Positions 8,117 to 15,293 of a stretch of 38,927 nt of DNA are shown here, piece after piece (within the stretch, counting starts at the first letter, position 1; each line of letters starts with the position of its first letter). The stretch lies in the NCBI GenBank assembly GCA_903934875.1, contig CAIZPP010000144.1, forward strand, positions 1-38,927, in the 5' to 3' direction. This DNA is from an uncultured Methylococcaceae bacterium (GTDB lineage: Bacteria; Pseudomonadota; Gammaproteobacteria; Methylococcales; Methylococcaceae). The translations under genes and the position numbers were made by a program. The notes beneath the pieces are model-generated. The model ran no database searches. It was not told the DNA's origin and saw only the letters and a program-made list of their open reading frames with translations.

Positions 8117-9731
8117 TCACGCCTATCAGAAACATCGCCGCCGTGCCGATAAAGCCGGCGATTTGGCCTTCCCGGTAACTTTCCGGCGTTACCATGCGCA
8201 GTTCCAGCCAGCGGCCACTGGCCAAGACCATCGCCAGCAAACCCATCGTGGTATGCGTGGTCTGGATCAGAAACTCGCTTTTCAACTCGAATTCGGCATG
8301 GGCATGGGTCAGTAGCAGGATGCCGCCAAACGCGCACAGCACGGGAAAGACGAACCTGAGGCCTCTAGCCTCGGGATTGCTGCGCGCTTTCAATTCCATC
8401 CCGCCCAGCACGAACAGCATCAGGGTTGCAATGCGGTGTTGGAATACCTCGCCGTTGCCGAAGGTGCTTTCCCAAAAGCCTATCGGTCCCAAGGGCCACG
8501 TCTCCGCATCACTGCGGAAGAACAGAAAAATGCCCATTAAGATGAAGCCTGTCGGCCAGTAGCGGGTCCAGCCTAATCCTGCCAAGTGGAAATAGGACAG
8601 CATCGCCAACAAGCCCATGCTGGCTAGGATTAAACCGGATACGTTGTGGTTATAATCCGACCATTCCTTGGCGGCAACGGACGGAATTTTGTTGACCACC
8701 GCCACGCGGCCCGCCTCGCCGGCGAGTAAAGCCTCATGGGTAGGGGACGTGACCCTAGGCATACTGGGCAGGAACATATCGACGACTTCCGCCACCTTAG
8801 CGGTGCGGTCTGCAATGTCCACGGAAGGTGGCTGCGATGACAAGGTGGCGGCGATGAACAAAACACCCACCAAGACGAAGGTCTCCGCTTCAATGTAAAA
8901 TGGGACTTTTTTGGTCAGGCTATCTTGTTCGCCCGTTTCCCGCCAGCGTTTTCCCGCCCGGTTGTTCAGGTAGGCGAAGCCTAAAGCCACCAAGAACAGC
9001 CAGTTCTTGGTGACCACCAGACTGCCGTAACCTGTGCCGAACAGCCCGTCCCAACTGCCGATATAGGTCCAGGCCAGAAACAAGCCAGTGGCGACTAGCA
9101 AGACGACGGAACTTAAACCCAGCCAGGCAAAGCGCGTGATGGCCAGCGGCCACAGTGCTTTCGCCGCGGCATCTTTGCGGCCAGTGTGCCACAGCATCAA
9201 CAACTGCACCACACAACCAAACCAAACGGCGGCGGCGAGTTGGTGTACGACGGTGGTGAACATCAGCAATTCGCGGTTTTCAAAGCGGCCCACCGCATGG
9301 ACCAGCCAAGCGCCGCTCACCACCAATGGGACCGTGAGCCAGCCGACGGCGTTCCAGCAACAGAGAGTGCCTGATTGTTTTTTCAATTGTCCGGCAAGCC
9401 CAACAAAGCCCAAAGCCAGGAACAGGCGCAACAGCCCGGCCCGGAATTGCACGGTGCCTGCATAGGCACCTATAGGTAACTCACCCAAGGTCGATGCCAA
9501 TACGGCCCCTTTGATGACCAGTTTGGTCGCCACCGATGCGGCCAGCGAAACCGCGCCCAAATGCAGCAATTTGACGCTGCTTAAGACAGCCCCGTCACTG
9601 GCGCGGTCGGCTTTTGTGACGCGCAGAATGACGAAGCTCCACAACACACTGCCAACCACCAGTGCGTAGCTGATCAACATCAAGCCGCCGAGAAAATCGT
9701 CAATGAAATTGGCTAAGCCTTGCATATACAT
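8085..9731 (-). CDS. copD: CopD-type copper resistance/uptake membrane protein
   Basis: A 548-residue polytopic inner-membrane protein. The central part (about residues 150-290, including HQLAAAVWFGCVVQLLMLW) matches the CopD domain, which in copCD operons is linked to moving copper across the inner membrane. Further helices follow to the C terminus, so it is longer than a minimal CopD. It starts 6 bases after the copC stop on the same strand, and the pair clearly forms an operon. Its 3' end runs 32 bases into the convergent rluB. In a methanotroph such genes would matter for copper supply to particulate methane monooxygenase; that link is inference. Confidence 0.9.
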   Translation of the reverse strand: MYMQGLANFIDDFLGGLMLISYALVVGSVLWSFVILRVTKADRASDGAVLSSVKLLHLGAVSLAASVATKLVIKGAVLASTLGELPIGAYAGTVQFRAGLLRLFLALGFVGLAGQLKKQSGTLCCWNAVGWLTVPLVVSGAWLVHAVGRFENRELLMFTTVVHQLAAAVWFGCVVQLLMLWHTGRKDAAAKALWPLAITRFAWLGLSSVVLLVATGLFLAWTYIGSWDGLFGTGYGSLVVTKNWLFLVALGFAYLNNRAGKRWRETGEQDSLTKKVPFYIEAETFVLVGVLFIAATLSSQPPSVDIADRTAKVAEVVDMFLPSMPRVTSPTHEALLAGEAGRVAVVNKIPSVAAKEWSDYNHNVSGLILASMGLLAMLSYFHLAGLGWTRYWPTGFILMGIFLFFRSDAETWPLGPIGFWESTFGNGEVFQHRIATLMLFVLGGMELKARSNPEARGLRFVFPVLCAFGGILLLTHAHAEFELKSEFLIQTTHTTMGLLAMVLASGRWLELRMVTPESYREGQIAGFIGTAAMFLIGVIMVFYREPLI

Positions 9732-9737
9732 GATGGT

Positions 9738-10115
9738 TTACCGCCCTGCCGAAACTTTGAAACGGATAACGTCTTCGGTGAGGTGGCCGTCAGCGGCGAA
9801 GACCTTGTATTTGATGGCGTAATCGCCTTCTTCCAAGGCAGGAATTTGTATCAGCACTTGTCCGGGCTTCTTGCCTTTGGCGATTTCCAAAGGATGGAAA
9901 ACATCCCCTTTACTGACTAGAAACACTTTGGACAGGGCCAATTCCACGCCGGCATTGAAGTGTAGGGCCACCTCGGTGGGGTGGTTGATTTCAATGGGGT
10001 GCTGTTTCAAAGAAGATTCGGTCACCACCGCGTGGGCGGAAACTTCAGTTGCAATAATCAATAGAAGCCCTAACAGCAAAAATTGGCCTAGTCTGGTAAA
10101 CAATAATTGAATCAT
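9738..10115 (-). CDS. copC: CopC periplasmic copper-binding protein
   Basis: A 125-residue CopC. The signal peptide (about 27 residues, ending VSA) would leave His28 at the mature N terminus. Asp109 and His111 (DGH) complete the classic Cu(II) site of an N-terminal His, an Asp and a His. No Met-rich Cu(I) loop is visible, so this looks like a single-site Cu(II) CopC. It is the first gene of the copC-copD pair and probably hands copper to CopD in the periplasm. Upstream lies a repeat-derived sequence (10140-10201). Confidence 0.93.
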   Translation of the reverse strand: MIQLLFTRLGQFLLLGLLLIIATEVSAHAVVTESSLKQHPIEINHPTEVALHFNAGVELALSKVFLVSKGDVFHPLEIAKGKKPGQVLIQIPALEEGDYAIKYKVFAADGHLTEDVIRFKVSAGR

Positions 10116-10139
10116 CTAAAAGCCTTTAAATATGTTTAG

Positions 10140-10201
10140 TGATGTTACACAAGCGTGTAGTTTGAAGCCCGGATGCAGCCGCTTGACGAACGCAATCCGG
10201 G
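10140..10201. repeat. Diverged relative of the 138-bp nested element plus palindrome
   Basis: Bases 10140-10175 (TGATGTTACACAAGCGTGTAG followed by GAAGCCCGGATG) resemble the reverse complement of the right end of the element at 38767-38904 (TGATGTTACGCAACCGTGTAG...GTAGCCCGGATG). The sequence then continues into a hairpin, CCCGGAT...ATCCGGG (10168-10201), which differs from that element. It fills most of the gap between copC and the DUF934 gene and could act as a transcription end for the latter. Confidence 0.6.
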
Positions 10202-10256
10202 TCTCTAGCACTTGTTTTTATCGGCGAGAGGTAAAACTTGGGAACGTGCAGAACAA

Positions 10257-10742
10257 TCACTTGCCACGTTTTTGGTAGATTAGCTCAACATCATCCGCCG
10301 CAGCTTGGTAGTTGACGCTGAAATCCTTCAGCGCCGGGAGCAGTTTTTCCAAATCCAAGCCGCCTTTGGGTTCAAAGGCATTCACACCGACGCGGACAAG
10401 AAAATAAAGCTGGTCGCGGATGAAGTCGCCACGGGCGCGAATTTCCCCGGCATAGCCGTAGCGCTCGCGCAACAGGCGCGCCAAAGAGAAAGCCCGGCCA
10501 TCGGCGAAGGCAGGGAATTCAACAACGACAAGGTCCAAAAAGGGCAAATCGCCAGCTATGTCGGCCAATGCATTGCCACTGCTTAAACGCACACCAGGGG
10601 CACAGCCTGCCGCTAACAGGCTTTCCCTTTCCGCTTTCCAGCGCTCGAAAGAAACGGTAAACCGGTTTCCGGTCGGCGCTTCAGCGTCAGCCAAATGCTG
10701 GACATCATCGTGGATGATTGTGCCGTCTTTAATGATTTGCAT
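10257..10742 (-). CDS. DUF934 family protein (sulfur assimilation associated)
   Basis: A 161-residue protein of the DUF934 family, which is regularly encoded next to siroheme sulfite reductase or phosphoadenylyl-sulfate reductase genes. The family core is plain: FPAFADGRAFSLARLLRERYGYAGEIRARG, then DQLYFLVRVGVNAFEP. The biochemical role is not established; a structural or redox-partner role in sulfite reduction has been suggested by context only. Its start overlaps the reductase stop by 14 bases, so the two are co-translated. Confidence 0.9.
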   Translation of the reverse strand: MQIIKDGTIIHDDVQHLADAEAPTGNRFTVSFERWKAERESLLAAGCAPGVRLSSGNALADIAGDLPFLDLVVVEFPAFADGRAFSLARLLRERYGYAGEIRARGDFIRDQLYFLVRVGVNAFEPKGGLDLEKLLPALKDFSVNYQAAADDVELIYQKRGK

Positions 10743-12381
10743 AGACTTTCTCCTGAAAGGGTGGCATTCCGATGCGCCTCACGGTTTCGAGGAAGGACTC
10801 TTCGCCTTCGCGCAATTCAATATAGGTTTGCAAAATAGTGTCCACAGTATTGGCTACTTGGTCTTTGGGGACGGCAGGGCCTAGGCGTTCGCCTAGGCTC
10901 GCATCGTTTGAGGACGACCCGCCTAGGGTGAGTTGGAACCATTCCTCGCCTTTCTTATCGACGCCTAGAATGCCGATGTGGCCTACGGTGTGGTGTCCGC
11001 AACCGTTCATGCAGCCGGAAATATTAATGCGGATATCGCCCAAATCATAAAGATAATCCGCATCCTCCATGCGGGCGGCAATTTCCAAAGCCACGGGGAT
11101 CGAACTGGAGTTGGCCAAAGAGCAGAAATCCAAGCCGGGGCAGCAGATAATATCCGATGCCTTGCCGATGTTGGCGGTGGCGAGATTGGCATCCGCCAGA
11201 CCCTGCCAGAGTTCGTATAGATCGGCCTGTTTCACATCCGCCAACAATAGATTCTGCGTATGGGTCGCGCGCAATTCACCAAAGCTATAGCGGTCGGCCA
11301 AGTCGGCGAGGATATCCATTTGCGCGTCGGTGATATCGCCTGGGGGGACGCCTGGCGCTTTCAGTGACACAAAAACAGCCCGATAGCCGGGTATCTTGTG
11401 CTCCACGGTGTTGACACGCACCCATGCCGCAAAGCCGGAATTTTCGGCCAGCTTGACTGCGAAACTCGTGTCTGTGGAGGCGTTGCTAGCATAGCCGGGC
11501 GGGTTAAAGAATGTTTTCACCCGCTCGATTTCCTTGTTGTCCAATTCGAGCGCATCCCGGATATGCGACCACTCCTCCTCGACCATCTGGGTAAACTCCT
11601 CCACGCCCGTTTCCTTGAGCAGTATTTTAACGCGCGCTTTGTACTTGTTGTCGCGGCGGCCAAACAAGTTGTAAACGCGCAGTATCGCTTCCAAATAGGA
11701 AAGTAAGTGTTTCTTTTCCAAAAATGGCCGGATAGTCTGGCCGATGATGGGAGTGCGGCCCAAACCGCCGCCGACCAACACCTCGAAACCAAGTTCGCCC
11801 TGTTCGTTTCTGAGCAAATGCAGACCAATGTCGTGGACTTGGGTGGCCGCGCGGTCTTTTGCGGCACCACTGACGGCAATCTTGAATTTGCGTGGCAAAA
11901 AGGCGAATTCCGGGTGTAATGTGGACCATTGGCGAATAATTTCGCACCATGCCCTGGGGTCTTCCAACTCGTCAGCGGACACGCCAGCCAAGTGGTCGCT
12001 GGTGGTGTTGCGTATACAATTGCCGCTGGTCTGGATGGCATGCATCTCCACTGTTGCCAGTTCGGCAAGGATATCCGGCACTTCTTCCAGCTTCGGCCAG
12101 TTGTACTGGATGTTCTGGCGGGTGGTGAAGTGGCCGTAGCCTCGGTCATACTTGCGGGCAATATGGGCCAACATGCGCAATTGCCGGGAGGACAGCAAGC
12201 CATAGGGAATGGCGACCCGCAACATCGGCGCGTGGGTCTGGATGTAGAGTCCATTCATTAAACGCAATGGGCGGAACTGCTCCTCGCTAAGTTCCCCGGC
12301 GAGAAAGCGCCGGGTCTGGTCGCGAAACTGTGCGACCCGTTCATTGACTAGGGTTTGGTCGTATTGGTCGTATTGGTACAT
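10729..12381 (-). CDS. Siroheme-dependent sulfite/nitrite reductase
   Basis: A 550-residue member of the nitrite/sulfite reductase family, which reduces sulfite to sulfide (or nitrite to ammonia) with six electrons at a siroheme-[4Fe-4S] centre. The cluster ligands are visible as C-x5-C (Cys414, Cys420) and C-x3-C (Cys457, Cys461, in GCMNGCG). The N-terminal half carries the parachute-type repeat with RQNIQYNWP and a TSGNCIRN segment. The partnership with DUF934 points to assimilatory sulfite reduction (CysI-like, possibly ferredoxin-dependent) rather than nitrite reduction, but sequence alone does not decide this. It is the promoter-proximal gene, divergent from nhaD. Confidence 0.9.
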   Translation of the reverse strand: MYQYDQYDQTLVNERVAQFRDQTRRFLAGELSEEQFRPLRLMNGLYIQTHAPMLRVAIPYGLLSSRQLRMLAHIARKYDRGYGHFTTRQNIQYNWPKLEEVPDILAELATVEMHAIQTSGNCIRNTTSDHLAGVSADELEDPRAWCEIIRQWSTLHPEFAFLPRKFKIAVSGAAKDRAATQVHDIGLHLLRNEQGELGFEVLVGGGLGRTPIIGQTIRPFLEKKHLLSYLEAILRVYNLFGRRDNKYKARVKILLKETGVEEFTQMVEEEWSHIRDALELDNKEIERVKTFFNPPGYASNASTDTSFAVKLAENSGFAAWVRVNTVEHKIPGYRAVFVSLKAPGVPPGDITDAQMDILADLADRYSFGELRATHTQNLLLADVKQADLYELWQGLADANLATANIGKASDIICCPGLDFCSLANSSSIPVALEIAARMEDADYLYDLGDIRINISGCMNGCGHHTVGHIGILGVDKKGEEWFQLTLGGSSSNDASLGERLGPAVPKDQVANTVDTILQTYIELREGEESFLETVRRIGMPPFQEKVYANH

Positions 12382-12727
12382 GGCCGACTCTGTTGTAATT
12401 GCTGGTTTGCGGGGGAGCTAACGCGGATAAAACTTCGCATTAACAAACGCAGTGGACAAACAATTGAAAATGAAAAAATTGCTATGCTTAGAAATTTACT
12501 TTATAAATAGGTGGAAAGTAAATCACGAAGATCGCCGTGGCGGTTTTTTTTTGCCCCCCAGACGGGTAATTGTACCAGCCGAAGCGCAATTTTCATGCAT
12601 CCTGACCATTGTTATCCACTATAATTCAGAATTTTTGATTGGTTGGGGGCTGTTCGGCTTGCTTGAAGCATACGGATGGGCGGGTGATCGTTTTTTTAAA
12701 CTATATAATTAAAGAGAGGGCTTGGAA
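12382..12727. other. Divergent intergenic region between reductase and nhaD
   Basis: About 346 bases with no convincing gene. An 86-codon reading frame (12452-12712) runs through it but has no family resemblance or ribosome site. The stretch holds a 9-bp hairpin (12494-12523), a GC-rich knot followed by nine T (12544-12552), and a strong ribosome site just before nhaD. Promoters for both flanking genes must lie here or nearby, but I could not place one securely. Confidence 0.6.
12494..12552 (+). promoter_or_regulatory. Possible nhaD leader structure: hairpin then T-tract
   Basis: ATTTACTTT (12494-12502) pairs perfectly with AAAGTAAAT (12515-12523) around a 12-base loop. A short GC-rich segment, CGCCGTGGCGG, then runs into nine T, which looks like a weak intrinsic terminator about 175 bases upstream of nhaD. 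Na+ and Li+ responsive riboswitches are known in front of Na+/H+ antiporter genes, but I cannot match this sequence to those consensus folds by eye. Confidence 0.3.
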
Positions 12728-14089
12728 TTGTTACGCAAACTTGCTTTTTTATCGCTACTATTAGCGCTGCCCGGTGTGGCTTTCGCCGAAGAGATGGAGA
12801 TTCTGGGTTTAACGGGTTCGCACCGGGGTTTGTACTGCGTGTTGATCTTCATCATCGCCTATGCCTTTGTGATGACGGAAGAATTTACGCACATGCGCAA
12901 ATCCAAACCGGTCATTCTGGCGGCTGGCATCATTTGGGCGCAAATCGCTTACATGGCCAGTTCCAATGGTGTCGCAGCGGAAACCGTGCATAAAGTTTTT
13001 GAATACAATCTTGGCGAGTTTGCCGAGTTGATGCTGTTCCTGCTGGTGGCGATGACCTACATCAACGCCATGGCGGAGCGCAACGTATTCGAGGCTTTGC
13101 GCGCTTGGCTGATCAACCGCCGTTTCGGCTATCGCAAGCTGTTCTGGATCACCGGCGTAATCACCTTCTTCCTATCCTCAGTGGCCGACAACCTCACCTC
13201 GGCCTTGCTGGTCGGTGCGGTGGTGATGGCCGTGGGTACCAACAGCCCAAAGTTCGTTGCCTTGGGATTCATCAATTTGGTTAGTGCGGCCAATGCCGGA
13301 GGCGCTTTCAGCCCCTTCGGTGACATCACCACCTTGATGGTATGGCAGGATGGCAAGGCTGACTTCTTTGATTTCTTCATGCTGTTCATCCCTTCCGTGG
13401 TGAATTTCGTGGTTCCGGCTGCCATTATGCATTTTGCCATTCCTGATGAAGCGCCCATACCCAACACTGAAGACGAAAAGGTCGAACTCAAGCCCGGCGC
13501 TTTGGTCATTGCCGGCTTGTTCGTGCTGACTATCACGACTGCCGTCAGCTTCAAGCAATTTCTCCACCTGCCTCCGTTCATGGGGATGATGGTCGGCTTG
13601 GGTTATCTGATGATGTACGGCTACCGTTTAAAATTGGTCTTTAGCTACAAAGGTGACCGCTTCGATGTCTACCAGAACGTCAAGGATTCCGAATGGGACA
13701 CCTTGCTGTTCTTCTTCGGCGTCATCTTCGCAGTGGGTGGCTTGGGCTTCATTGGCTACCTGCAACTGGCTTCCGCCGCGATGTACCAAGGCCTAGGCCC
13801 GACCACCGCCAACGTCATGATTGGCGTATTGTCCGCCATTGTCGATAATATCCCGGTGATGTTCGCCGTGTTGCAAATGAACCCGGATATGCCGCTTTAC
13901 CAGTGGATGCTGGTCACGCTGACCGCAGGCGTGGGCGGCACGATGTTGTCCATAGGCTCCGCCGCCGGTGTGGCGCTGATGGGAACATCACGCGGCATGT
14001 ACACCTTCTTCAGCCACCTGAAGTGGACATGGGCGATTGTTGTCGGCTATATCGCCAGCATCGTTGTGCATTTGCTGATTAACGGCTGA
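12728..14089 (+). CDS. nhaD: NhaD-type Na+/H+ antiporter
   Basis: An inner-membrane antiporter of the NhaD/ion-transporter superfamily that exports Na+ (and often Li+) for protons at alkaline pH. There is no ATG. The ribosome site GAGAGG (12714-12719) is 8 bases from a TTG at 12728, giving 453 residues; the TTG at 12722 is too close. A cleavable signal-like segment (LRKLAFLSLLLALPGVAFA) starts the protein, followed by about 12 membrane segments. Family marks include SSVADNLTSALLVGAVV, SAANAGGAFSPFGDITTLMVWQ, and the mirrored SAIVDNIPVMFAVLQM and LTAGVGGTMLSIGSAAGVALMG. A bidirectional terminator follows directly. Confidence 0.93.
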   Translation: MLRKLAFLSLLLALPGVAFAEEMEILGLTGSHRGLYCVLIFIIAYAFVMTEEFTHMRKSKPVILAAGIIWAQIAYMASSNGVAAETVHKVFEYNLGEFAELMLFLLVAMTYINAMAERNVFEALRAWLINRRFGYRKLFWITGVITFFLSSVADNLTSALLVGAVVMAVGTNSPKFVALGFINLVSAANAGGAFSPFGDITTLMVWQDGKADFFDFFMLFIPSVVNFVVPAAIMHFAIPDEAPIPNTEDEKVELKPGALVIAGLFVLTITTAVSFKQFLHLPPFMGMMVGLGYLMMYGYRLKLVFSYKGDRFDVYQNVKDSEWDTLLFFFGVIFAVGGLGFIGYLQLASAAMYQGLGPTTANVMIGVLSAIVDNIPVMFAVLQMNPDMPLYQWMLVTLTAGVGGTMLSIGSAAGVALMGTSRGMYTFFSHLKWTWAIVVGYIASIVVHLLING

Positions 14090-14095
14090 AAAAAG

Positions 14096-14125
14096 CGCCC
14101 GGTTTTGCCAAACCGGGCGTTTTTT
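14096..14125. terminator. Bidirectional intrinsic terminator between nhaD and purU
   Basis: CGCCCGGTTT (14096-14105) pairs perfectly with AAACCGGGCG (14110-14119) around a 4-base loop, with A-rich sequence before and TTTTTT (14120-14125) after. It serves both convergent genes. The purU stop codon (TAA on the minus strand, 14124-14126) overlaps the T-run. Confidence 0.9.
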
Positions 14126-14993
14126 AATCAAACACCACCGTTTTATTCCCATACACCAAAATCCGGTCTTGCAAATGCAGGCGTAAACCACGGGCCAGAA
14201 CCCAGCGCTCCAAGTCCCTGCCTTTGCGGATTAGATCGTCTAGCGCGTCTTTATGGGAAATCCGAATGATATCCTGCTCAATAATCGGCCCCTCATCCAG
14301 ATTGTCGGTGACATAGTGGCTGGTCGCACCGATGATTTTAACCCCCCGCTCATAAGCTTGTTTATACGGGTTCCCGCCCATGAAGGCCGGCAGAAACGAA
14401 TGGTGTATATTGATAATCCCGTTGGGATAGGCTTGGACAAAGCTTGGCGACAGCACTTGCATGTAGCGGGCAAGAATAACCGTATCGATGTTTTCATTTT
14501 TTAACAAGGACAATTCCTTTTGTTCTTGTTGCATTTTGTTTTCCTTAGTGATGGGAAACAGATGAAATGGAATGCGGTGCTGGTCAGCCAAAGGCTTCAG
14601 ATCAGGATGGTTGGAAATGATTAGCGCAATGTCGGCGTCAAATTCACCAAGCCCGTGGCGCCAAAGTATTTCCTGCAAACAATGGTCGTATTTTGAGACC
14701 AATATTGCCAGCCTGCGCTGGTCATGGGCGTGGCTGAGCTTGATTATCCATTGCGCTTGGAATTCATCACCCATAGGCTGAAACGCATTGCAGACTTCTT
14801 CCCCGCTCAGGGCGAAGCCCTCCATGTCCCAGCTCACGCGCAAAAAGAACAATCCTTCGTTGGTATCCACATGTTCGTCAAGGTCAATGATGTTTCCGCC
14901 ATGCGTAAAAATAAACTGGGCGATGCGGGCCACCAATCCCCTATGGTCAGGGCAGGAGAGTAATAAAGTTGCAGTGTTTGTTTTTTCTGGCAT
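14124..14993 (-). CDS. purU: Formyltetrahydrofolate deformylase
   Basis: PurU hydrolyses 10-formyl-tetrahydrofolate to formate and tetrahydrofolate, balancing one-carbon pools. It has 289 residues: an N-terminal ACT domain (LLSCPDHRGLVARIAQFIFTHGGNI), then a formyltransferase-type catalytic domain with INIHHSFLPAF (Asn and His) and DEGPIIEQD (Asp), the same triad as PurN. The window also holds PurN at 29897. It stands alone on the minus strand, convergent with nhaD. Confidence 0.95.
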   Translation of the reverse strand: MPEKTNTATLLLSCPDHRGLVARIAQFIFTHGGNIIDLDEHVDTNEGLFFLRVSWDMEGFALSGEEVCNAFQPMGDEFQAQWIIKLSHAHDQRRLAILVSKYDHCLQEILWRHGLGEFDADIALIISNHPDLKPLADQHRIPFHLFPITKENKMQQEQKELSLLKNENIDTVILARYMQVLSPSFVQAYPNGIINIHHSFLPAFMGGNPYKQAYERGVKIIGATSHYVTDNLDEGPIIEQDIIRISHKDALDDLIRKGRDLERWVLARGLRLHLQDRILVYGNKTVVFD

Positions 14994-15293
14994 GGCTTAT
15001 ACATAAAACGGTAGATTGGATAAGGGATTTTAGCGACTCTCAAACCGGTTGTAATCACATTTTGTCCAATTTTGTAGTGATAACGGAATAGAACACTGCG
15101 GTCCCCCCTATGTAGCTGCTATATTTCCCCCTTCCGGTTCAACAATGCCCCGCTTTAGTGAGATAATAGCAGCCATCACGATGGTTGGGGCGGCAGGTCT
15201 GCGTAACTCAATGCATTAAAGCCAAATGGAATGTTTTTTGCTTAAATATCTCCAACCCCTTTTTCTCACCCGCTTTGTAGCTTAAAGCTTGCC
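14994..15293. other. Divergent intergenic region purU / glgP
   Basis: 300 bases without a gene. I see pyrimidine-rich and AT-rich patches but no clear promoter, hairpin or repeat. It must hold the start signals of both purU and glgP. Confidence 0.5.

Noticed and set aside
10729-12381. Dissimilatory nitrite reductase
   Set aside because: The DUF934 partner and single-subunit siroheme/4Fe-4S architecture fit assimilatory sulfite (or nitrite) reduction better.
12704-12709. TATAAT as -10 box of nhaD
   Set aside because: It would place the transcript start in the ribosome site, and no -35 lies at the right distance.
12452-12712. 86-codon plus-strand frame before nhaD
   Set aside because: No ribosome site or family resemblance; it runs through the hairpin and the T-tract, which look like leader DNA.
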